Shown here piece by piece: positions 56,019 to 64,000 of a DNA stretch of 64,000 nucleotides. Origin of the DNA: Heliocidaris erythrogramma (lineage: Eukaryota > Echinodermata > Echinoidea > Camarodonta > Echinometridae); the NCBI GenBank assembly GCA_025617745.1, contig CM046861.1, positions 11,142,244-11,206,243 on the forward strand, given 5' to 3'. The notes under the pieces are model-generated. The model was not told the DNA's origin, did no database searches, and saw nothing but the letters and a program-made list of their open reading frames with translations. The number at the start of each line of letters is the position of its first letter. Position 1 is the first letter of the stretch. The position numbers and the translations under genes were made by a program.

Positions 56019-56187
56019 GGAGGTGCAATGGCTAAATGGTAAAACAGTGGTCTCATAACTGGAGGACCCAGGTTTGACCCAAGTAGATACACTAGTGCCC
56101 TTTGGTAAGGCATTAAAGCCGTTGGTCCCCTGGTTGCTTACTTACAAGCATACACATGCTTTCTTAGCAGTCAGGTAAAATAAACCA
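56019..56187 (+). mobile_element. tRNA-derived SINE
   Basis: Head ggaggtgcaatggctaaatg with box A-like tggctaaatgg, a loop gtctcataact resembling a Met (CAT) anticodon arm, and box B-like caggtttgaccc. The body includes gtgccctttggtaaggcatt; it ends in an A-rich stretch gtaaaataaacc. The head cannot fold as a complete functional tRNA acceptor, so it is not called tRNA. Confidence 0.7.
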
Positions 56188-58968
56188 TCGAACCTCTTAT
56201 TTTTAAAACTTTTTTTCTATCATGTTTTTGTTATTACAATTGGGGAAAACAATGCCAATTATGCACAAAACAGTACTTGCTGTCAAAATCATTTTAGATA
56301 CGAATTTTCTTAATCCCATGTAGGACATTGGCATGTATCCTTGTTTTGAGGATACCATCATGTACAGGAAGATGAAATAGGACTACTCTGACCTAACCAC
56401 ACTTTGATAATACAGAAGCCATCTTATTGTGAATGACTTTGTTCCTTCAGGTCAACATCCTGTGATTTTGGTTCTTATTTTCCCCAAGTAGGATATATTT
56501 CCCTATTTTGGGGTAATGGAAATAGTTAAGAGCTTTTGACAACTGACATCCTGATATACAGGAAGGTGAAATGGAACTACCACTCTTGATTATCTCTCTG
56601 TGGTGTAGTAACCCTAACTTTTAACAGAACGAATCGACGTTTATATTAAACTACTATACTTCCTACAGATTTGTATCATGTTTACCGATTTCCTCAAGAA
56701 CAGGCAGCTTTAGAATAATCCAGAATTAAGCTTTTCTGTCCTAAAAGTCCAGCAAGAAGACAATGTGTCCCCAATGGCAGATTGATATCATATTTCGGGT
56801 TAATAAAGTCAATGACCAAGTAGCACAGCATGTAACCAAATGTGAGATGAGATATTTTTCCATAATTCTGGAGAGAATTAGGAAGAAAATAGAAGTTTTT
56901 TGTCGCTATTATAATTTTCTCTTTGAAGAAAGGTTAGAAATCCCCCCCCCCCCCCCAAAAAAAAGGGGGGAATTAGTTGAAATTAAAAGAAGACATTCCA
57001 GATTAAGAGAACAGAAGAGGAGAATAGCGTCACAAAGAATAAATGGAATTGAGAAGAGGGAAACACATGATATAAGGAGAAAAATAATTTTCTTGTATTT
57101 TTTTCTGGGCGGATATGAATGTGGAGTCTTTTTGGAGTATTGGCCCTGGTTTATAGATGACACAACGAGCCACAAGAAATTGTATCACTTGTAGCTTATT
57201 CAATCTCAGTCCACCATTGATTTCAAAATGGACTTTCATCTTACACCTACTGAAAGAAATGTTTAAAGATGTTTTGTTATCAGGTTGCTAATGCAGTAAT
57301 ATGTAGACATACAGATAGTGGGCTTGAAAACTTGTTGAGTGAGTTCTGTCCTAACATCATTTTATACATTTGCCACTTGACAGCTTTCACTTTTCATTCT
57401 GAAGTGGTGTCGTTTATCTTTTATGATTGAGGAAGTATTTTCATATGATCATGACAGTTTGATTCTCATTTCAGCACTGCTGAATCCAAAAAAAAATATT
57501 ATTTCCTTGTTTTCATTTAAACTGCCACAGTCAGAACACATTTCCTTGAGCAGTGAGACATTACAGTCATGACAGATTGGTTGCGAATTCATAAGATTGG
57601 TGATACTTTGCAAGCTGCTAGGAAAGGAAGCAAATTCTCTATGTATTGTTTTCGTTTTTGTTCATGTAGAGATACAGCTAGAAATGGTTAGAATATTCAT
57701 CGAATAATCTTCTCGTGATCATCAGTTGTTTCAATTTCGAAATGTGCATATTCAATTGAGGTGTGGATGGGAAAAATATGTCTTCAATTCCTTGAACTTT
57801 AGTCAATTCTTCTGTTACTCTGCATCCCTCCAGGAAGCAGGATTATGGGCTGTGGATTACTTACTACTAAGTCACTTCAGAGAGCTGTATGGATTATGAC
57901 TCTACTGGTACACTGTGTGAATTTTAGGTTGTGGAAAAATTAATTTATTATTCCGCTGATGTTTTTGATGGATTTTCATTGGTTTTATCCAGTCTAGTTA
58001 TAATATAACCAATATTTTGAAGATTTATTTGGAGGTTTTGTAAGCCATTTTTTATCTTGAGAGATATAATCAGTCTTCCATACATGTAGGTCATGAAAAG
58101 CTAAAGGCTTTGTTAAGTGATGCTCCTGCCCAGAATATTTGTTCACCTATATGGCTTTCTAGACAGCATATTGAACTGGTCTTCCATTCTTGCATCTGGA
58201 GAAGGAACAATACATCAGAGGAGCTACTATTTATGTGTATTTGGTTCTAAATTTTACCTAGTTTCATGGTATAATAAGTTGAGGATAACCAGACCAGTTT
58301 GAGGTGGTTGTTTGGGAGACGACTTGGTTGTGTTGCTAAAATCGCTCTTTCTTTTTACTTGAAGATTCATCTTTTTATTGCAACTTTAATGGAATTGGAT
58401 ATTTCAGTATAGATAACATATTTTTCATTGGTTGCTTCATTCATGTCTAAATATTTTTATCACGAGGCATCGTGTGCATTGATGTCACTGAAAATTATAT
58501 GTTGTTGGCCTTCTTTATTTGAAAACTTCAAAATCAAATAAGTGCATTTGCTTTGAATGGCCGAAGGTCCTTGCTGGCAAATTATATTTTTAAGAGTATA
58601 ATGCTGAATGTTCATCATTGTTATTTAGGTTGGAGGGCAGAATTGTGATTCAGGAGAGCTTGGCGTGAAGCTATAAATGACCAGCATACCCGAGTTTGCA
58701 AAACAGACACCATTAGTGTCTAATGAGGTGATCATAAACTAAGAAGAACACAAATATTTACTAGCCTATCTGGAACCAAATATTCCATTGGATCTCCACA
58801 GAGAATGTGCATATTCAACTCAATTGATCTCAAGCAACAGAAAACACAATTCCCTTGGATGAATTATATGATGTCGTACTACAAGGGTTAAGTTTAGACA
58901 GCAGAGTTCATTGAGAAGTTGGAGGACCTCAAGGGAAGGATAAAGAGGGGTAAAGGTGAGCCCCCAAG

Positions 58969-60522
58969 ATGTCTTTCTTCTGCGTGGTGAGGTCCTCGGG
59001 GGAGGAGAAGCAGCTTTGTTTGAGGCAGGTGGAAGAAGGAGGTGGTAGACAGGATGGTAGTATGGATACAGAACAGGCATCAGCCATGTTTGACTCCCCC
59101 ATCATTGATGATGCGCATGGGAGGAGCTCTTGGGGTGATGGTGGGTCACCCTCTAACAGAGATGCACCTGTTACTGGTGGCAGCGGTGGGATGCCTAAGA
59201 GTAGAGATGATCCTTCCTCAATGGTCATAAAGGGACCAGAGGAGAGATATAGATCTGAGGTAAGACTCAGTACAGGGCTAACTCAGCAAGAGCAGCAGCC
59301 TAGTAGTATACATGAGAACAATGATTACAACCCATCAGACAGCGCAAACCTGAGGAAAAAGCTGAAGGAGCTCACCGCAAAATCCGATGGCGATCAGCGA
59401 AGGAAAGAGTTTAGCCGATCTAAAGCAGTGCATGGCCAGTTTTCACAATCAGTGACGGGTAATCCTGCTGTGGATGCGATGCATGGAGCAAAGTCGTTCC
59501 CATTTAGTGATCCGAGCATTTATGAGCAAAAACTTAGTGCAGCTGGTCAGAATTCGAGAGAAGGGAAACCACCTCTGTTGCGCCAAGAAGCAAAAAGTAA
59601 CCCAATCATGAGAGGGGATGGGTTAGACAGGACCCAGGTCACAAACAAAGTGGGGCAGCTCAGGCATCGCTGGGAGGTACTTGCCACTACTGACCCCCAG
59701 CCAAAGCAGCATGTCATTTCAGCAACACCTAGTGGTCGAAGCAGTGGAGAGGTTCCCAGACGGAGGTTGGTCAATGATGACAAGAAACCTGAAAGAAATC
59801 TGCCACCAAAAACAAGGCCTAAACCTAAAAAGGATGTGAGAGAGCGTTCAGAGGTCTTTATCCAGTGCAGTCAAGCTCCTACGCCTTCCGAGCAAGATGC
59901 CTTTGTGTCTTCAGTTTCTCCTGCGCAGCAAGGGTTGGAGGTGAACCGTGCAGGAGAACGAATGAAGCTGCATACCGTTTACCCAAAAAGAGACGACTCT
60001 GGACTTGGCAGTGCATGTAGTACTATCAGCCTTGAGAATTACCCTGTCAATAATTACTCCTACAACTTACCTCCCAATGCCAGCGACAGAAGAGTCACTT
60101 ATGCGTCTAAGAAATCTGAGCTGCTTACAAATAAAGAATCAGGAATACATGATACCTTGCCCTCATCAGAAACACAAGTTGCCTTCTTAGATATGAAAAG
60201 CACAGAATCTACATTGAAACCTGTGTCAGAAGTTATAGAAAATCAACAGATTCGAGAAGAAAGCCAATTTCAGCCTCGTGAAATTCTTGCCGAAAATTAT
60301 TCCAAGGGATATATCTCTAGTCACCTACATTTTCATCCCGAGCAGATCATTGAAGAGAATATCGCTGCAGAAGAATGCTCTGGTGTTGAGATGGGATTAG
60401 AACAATTTGGAAATATCCCTCCAAAACTTGGAAATAACTTGAATAGGAAAAGTGATATAGAAAATGCTGAGAACTCTAATAAGTGTGAAACATTGAACTT
60501 GCAAGATACAGGAAAAACTGAG
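58969..60522 (+). CDS. Large exon, 518 codons, unknown disordered protein
   Basis: Open from ATG at 58969 (context ccaagATG, A at -3) to consensus donor gaggtaagtat after 60522, phase 0. In-frame stops at 58951 and 58957 and a purine-rich upstream sequence argue against an acceptor, so this is probably a first coding exon. A second ATG at 59063 (MDTEQASAM) also has A at -3. Composition is polar: many Ser, Glu, Lys, Asn and Gln, with a basic patch RPKPKKDVRERS and acidic C-terminal third. No transmembrane segment, signal peptide or enzyme motif is visible. I do not recognise it. It is either the first exon of a neighbouring plus-strand gene or an internal first exon of Myo18 giving a motorless tail form. 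Confidence 0.7.
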
Positions 60523-60917
60523 GTAAGTATCACACTTTATTCCTAACTGCTTAGGAAATGATACAGACACTGTTGAATCATTCTCATGAAATTGCTTTGA
60601 TTGTGTTTTCTAGTTGATATTTTCTCCTTAGTTTATTGAGATAAGCTGCATATCTGGTGTTACATATTACATGTATATATATTACATTGAAATGTGTGTA
60701 TAATGGTTTACCTTGAAAAGTATTTTCTTTCAAGTAGAACACCGTAAGATTGATTATAAATATGTATCTTTTCTTTCTCTCTCTCTCTCTCTTTAGTTGA
60801 GATAATGCTTAGCTCTTGATACCCTATGGGGTTATCTCTTTTTGTTATTAATATATTCATGCATCTATATCATGACAAATTTAAAAAAAAGATTGAAATG
60901 ATAAATATTAAATATCA

Positions 60918-60987
60918 TGTGCTGAGAGCCAGAGCAGAATTAATTCATTATCATTAGAATACAGTCCTGGTTCTGTTTCTCAGCAAA
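60918..60987. repeat. Hairpin repeat copy 9, degenerate
   Basis: tgctgagagccagagcagaa with cctggttctgtttctcagca. Outer stem retained, core decayed; about 400 bp after the large exon. Confidence 0.65.
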
Positions 60988-61110
60988 TGATACATGATTT
61001 TGCATACCTTCAAGGTTTTCTGTTCAGTTTATTTTCCAAAATTCCAGATTTTGAAAAAGTACTCTAATCTTAGTAAATGAAGAAGCTTGATGGGAGGAAT
61101 TATTTAATTT

Positions 61111-61218
61111 GTAAACAAATTTTTTTAGGCATTTTACTCCCAGTGTTTTTCATTACAGATCGAGCATACGATCTTTAACACTGGGAGTAAAATGCCTAAA
61201 AAAAATATATTTGTTTAC
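61111..61218. repeat. 108-bp foldback
   Basis: gtaaacaaatttttttaggc plus attttactcccagtgtt is mirrored by aacactgggagtaaaatgcc and atatttgtttac. The 12-mer tactctaatctt occurs on both sides (61060 and 61222), but the left copy is about 40 bp from the arm, so it is not a simple target duplication. Confidence 0.85.
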
Positions 61219-61995
61219 AAATACTCTAATCTTGTTTTAAAAGAAATATTTGCTATCTAGTGATGAACCTTTGCTTCCTTACTTTTCATCTCAGCCATGA
61301 GCCAAGGAAAACATGCCTCTCCATTTCAATTTAGGAGCTGCTATAGCGAGAGTCTAACCTGCATGCATTTCCTCATTACCCCCTCTCCTTTCAAATTCAA
61401 GTCCTAAATTTCAACGGGAATTGAAATTGATGATTGTCATCTAATTGTCTCTCGGAGTTCCCCTTTCAGGTTGTCTCGGAATGTTTTAATCCTCGCCCAT
61501 CTGTTTCGATTTTGCTGGCTCCGAAGCTCCTCCGAGCTCCCGGGATAGTTTCGGCGTCCTAAGTTATCAAATACAGATAGATAGCTTTCAATTTGTCTTC
61601 TTTGTGCTTTCATTTACTAACGTATGCTATCTACCATTTCGTTTGCATGTCTGTGTTCATTTACTGTGGTCGTTATTCAAGCAAAAGAAAAAGAAAATGT
61701 AGGACCTGAGCAATGCATTTTTCAACAAATCTCTGTAAAACATTTGCAAGACACTTTCTCCTGATATTATTTGAGAAAGGTAACTTGCATAGTTGCAGAT
61801 GAAGGTATTCTGGGAAGAAGATCCTCAGCTTAGGGCCAAGTCAGATTGAATCCTTGTTTCTCATCCAGATTTTTTTTTTCCCAGGACGTTGCTCCATGTT
61901 ATTTGACATTTGATATTTATTATAGCATCAATTTCAACATCTCATGTCCTCCCTCTTCCTCTTTCTTGTCTGTGCCATACCCTTGGTTTATTTTA

Positions 61996-62370
61996 AAGAT
62001 CTCCCTCTTCTCTCTCTCTCTCTGTCATTCTCTCTCTCTCTCATTCTCTCTCACTCTCTCCCTCTCTCTCCCTCTCTCTCTTGCTCCCTCTCTCTCTCTC
62101 TCTCTCTCTTGCTCCCTCTCTCTCTTGCTCCCACCCTCTACCTCCCACCCTCTACCTCTCTCCCACCCTCCATCTACCTCAATCCCACCCTCCCTCTCTT
62201 TCCGTCCCTCCGTCCCTCCTTCCGTCCCTCTCTCTTTCCCTCCCTCCCTCTCTTTTTCCCTCCCTCCCTCTCTTTCTTTCCCTCCCTCTCTTTCTTTCCC
62301 TCCCTCTCTTTCTTTCCCTCCCTCCCTCTTTCCCTCCCTCCCTCTTTTTCCCTCTATCTTTCTCTCTGTC
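61996..62370. repeat. Pyrimidine-rich tandem array, about 375 bp
   Basis: ctctct, then tcttgctccctctctctc units, then a block of ccctccctctctttctttc units of 15-20 bp. All three plus-strand frames stay open; no protein is inferred. Confidence 0.92.
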
Positions 62371-63299
62371 CCTCTTGTTTTGTTAATTTTTCTGGTGTCA
62401 ATTTCGTAATTTCACTCTTCCTCTTTGCCCCCCCCCCCCCTTTCTCCTTCTTTCTGCCTACCTCTGTGGGAATTAGCATCAACGTAAACATTACAAACCC
62501 CAAATGGAAATCCCCCTTTTCTGATTCTTTCCACTCAAGTACCTTTATTGAAGAAACGTAAAATCAACCCAACCACTTACATCAATGACCTGGAGTGTTT
62601 GAGACTGCCCCATTTGCACGAGAACAACTTAGCGCAAATGATTGCCATTCCCTTTTCAAAAGAAACCTCCACGCTTCTCCATTTACCAAGCTTATCCCGA
62701 CACCGGTCCGATGAAAAGAGCACACATGTGTTGTGCATATAATAGGGGAGGGAGCTTATTTGAAACTGCGATGGAGAGAGGGGGGCAAGATGGACGTCCA
62801 TAAAACACAGACCTGGTTTATCATTAATTCATGCCAACTCAGGCAACCAGCCAGCTGCTGAGAGCTGTGATAGAATGACTCAGTAGGTTACCAAGCCAGT
62901 TCAGTGCAGACTTAGCCCACCTCTGTAACATTTCCTCCAAGGTTACACAGAGAGATGATACTGTGGAGGAACAGGACCTAATCAAGTCTAGGACTAATTT
63001 GGAATACATTGGAATATTTGAAGTGCACATTTACGACCCTCTCGTAGGGTTCACTTTGCTCTCATTGACAGTCGTGTCAAAGCTAGCTAGGTGAGTAAGT
63101 CTGATGGGCTGAAGGAACAGTGCATGTATTGACCTGCACCATGCTAATAGCACAAATTTGGGCCAGGTCCTATATTGATTTTAGGCTTAGGCTGTCATTT
63201 CTTTTAGAATATAGTTCTTTTATTTAAAAAGGGGGAGGTTACATCTCACTGAGTTTTTTATCTCAAGGAGAAGGTATGTAAATAAACTACTGCTACGGG

Positions 63300-63455
63300 C
63301 AGGGGCGGATGCAGGGTTTTGTAAAAGAGGGGGGCACAGTGCTGTAAAAGTATACAAAGGGGGCAATCTTTGTTTAGTGTGTACTTTAGGTATGCCAGTT
63401 TGGTTTCAAAAGAGGGGGCACGGGCCGGTTTTCCCCCTATGTAGATCCGCCACTG
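63300..63455. mobile_element. hAT-like MITE, 156 bp
   Basis: Ends caggggcggatgcagg and gatccgccactg are inverted, flanked by gctacggg (63292-63299) and gctacgag (63456-63463), an 8-bp duplication with one mismatch. The interior has repeated gagggggcac blocks. The CAGGGGCGGAT terminus is widespread in hAT MITEs. Confidence 0.88.
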
Positions 63456-64000
63456 GCTACGAGCATCATTGGAAATATGCTTATATGCATTTGTATGGGA
63501 AATTTGTGCAACTGAAATTGAAAAATTATCCCTCAAGGAAAAGTTCTCTCAAAAAAAGCTCATGGAAAATAAAATGAAAGAAGCATTTATGCCTACTTGG
63601 AATGCATGTTAAAATATCTTTTCAAGTGAGTTGGTGAGAAGCTTCCACTTTCATGATATATTCTCAAATGAAGAAAAAGAGTGGATTACAATTTATTTAA
63701 TTGAAACAAGTAATTGTATTATCCATTCTTGAGCATATCCCCTCCTTCATCAAGCCCCCCCCCCCCCCTCAAAATAGAATCACATACACCTTAGCCCTAT
63801 ACCATTGTAAGAAAAGAAGAAAGGATTTGCCCCCCTGTGGATTAATCCCCTCTTTCTCAAAAAAATATATATAGTCAAACCTGCTCTAGCGACCACCTGT
63901 ATAGAAAGACCACCTGTCTATAAAGACCACAATATTTGTTTCCCTTGAAAAGTGTTTCTCATTGAAACATGTATTAAAGAAACCTGTACATAAAGACCAC
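63456..64000. other. No gene recognised
   Basis: A 16-nt C run at 63755 and a short tandem motif (agaccacctgtatagaaa / agaccacctgtctataaa / gtacataaagaccac) at 63889-64000, the start of a repeat that runs off the window. Confidence 0.5.

Larger units (their letters stand above)
35451..58968. other. Long stretch without a recognised host exon
   Basis: Contains only the MITEs, LINE, SINE and simple repeats listed separately. Stretches 37100-37800, 38100-39550, 41500-42900, 45000-46300, 46600-48150, 53000-55740 and 56190-58960 show nothing I can name. The family continuation VFFRAG was looked for in plus-strand frames and not found by eye. Confidence 0.5.
60523..63291. other. Sequence after the large exon; no further exon recognised
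   Basis: Begins with the donor of the large exon, then a ctctct tract at 60774-60794, hairpin copy 9, a foldback and a pyrimidine array. A possible open stretch at 62881-63090 ending at gtgagtaag is discussed under rejected items. Confidence 0.5.

Noticed and set aside
56019..56090. Functional tRNA-Met
   Set aside because: Box A/B and a CAT loop are present, but the acceptor stem is unpaired and the sequence continues as a SINE body.
57120..57190. Possible Myo18 neck motif WPW (YWPWFIDD)
   Set aside because: Only three residues match the WPWW neck motif of the family; the surrounding residues do not fit.
56763..57194. 143-codon ORF with a Pro run and Arg/Lys-rich part
   Set aside because: The centre is a C/A homopolymer stretch, and no motif or splice structure supports it.
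58665..58680. TATA-like ctataaatga upstream of the large exon
   Set aside because: About 300 bp from the ATG with no other core-promoter element visible; too common in AT-rich DNA to call.
61846..62561. ORFs of 101-205 codons in several frames
   Set aside because: They lie in a pyrimidine tandem array where all frames lack stops; products are only Ser/Leu/Pro/Phe repeats.
62881..63090. Open 70-codon stretch ending at consensus donor gtgagtaag
   Set aside because: No Met, doubtful acceptor and no recognisable protein; kept only as a weak candidate next exon after 60522.

Overview
The window is animal nuclear DNA: AT-rich, intron-rich and crowded with repeats. The mix of transposons (DIRS, jockey/L2-type LINEs, hAT-like and TTAA-target MITEs, tRNA-derived SINEs), the many palindromic 'CCTGTTTCATAAA'-type foldbacks and the frequent ACATGTA words suggest a marine deuterostome, most likely an echinoderm such as a sea urchin. 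That assignment is inference.

One host gene is clear. Fourteen plus-strand exons between 22515 and 35450 encode most of the motor domain of a class XVIII unconventional myosin (Myo18/MYO18A family). All junctions are GT-AG and the phases join into 691 consecutive codons, from the segment just before the P-loop to just before the end of the converter. The N-terminal KE/PDZ region and the IQ/coiled-coil tail are not visible. The nucleotide switches carry the divergent residues typical of this class. The intron after exon 6 holds two decayed tandem copies of part of that exon. The exon expected after 35450 was not found in the remaining 28.5 kb.

A second exon-like unit lies at 58969-60522: a 518-codon open frame with a good initiator context, upstream in-frame stops and a consensus donor. 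It encodes a polar, probably disordered protein I do not recognise. It is either the first coding exon of another gene or an internal alternative first exon of the myosin gene.

Region by region: 1-6.9 kb is gene-free and holds six copies of a ~75-bp hairpin repeat (nine in the window) plus a GC-rich MITE. 7.26-11.85 kb is a nearly complete but decayed DIRS-type tyrosine-recombinase retrotransposon inserted into a MITE; an unoccupied copy of that MITE at 44.4 kb gives the exact empty site. 14.3-18.9 kb holds repeats and a minus-strand LINE broken by two nested DNA transposons, a 185-bp hAT-like MITE and a 931-bp TTAA-flanked element. 22.5-35.5 kb is the myosin motor, with introns carrying a LINE remnant (itself split by a MITE), foldbacks, a SINE and a 460-bp GAT microsatellite. 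35.5-48 kb is intronic or intergenic simple repeats and MITEs. 48.35-52.77 kb is a LINE with ORF1, endonuclease and reverse transcriptase remnants, with a MITE inside ORF1. 53-58.9 kb is mostly featureless apart from a MITE and a SINE. 59-60.5 kb is the large exon, and the rest is pyrimidine-rich repeat, a foldback and an hAT-like MITE.

Apart from the myosin motor and the large exon, every convincing coding signal belongs to mobile elements. No rRNA, true tRNA, CRISPR array or operon-type structure was seen.
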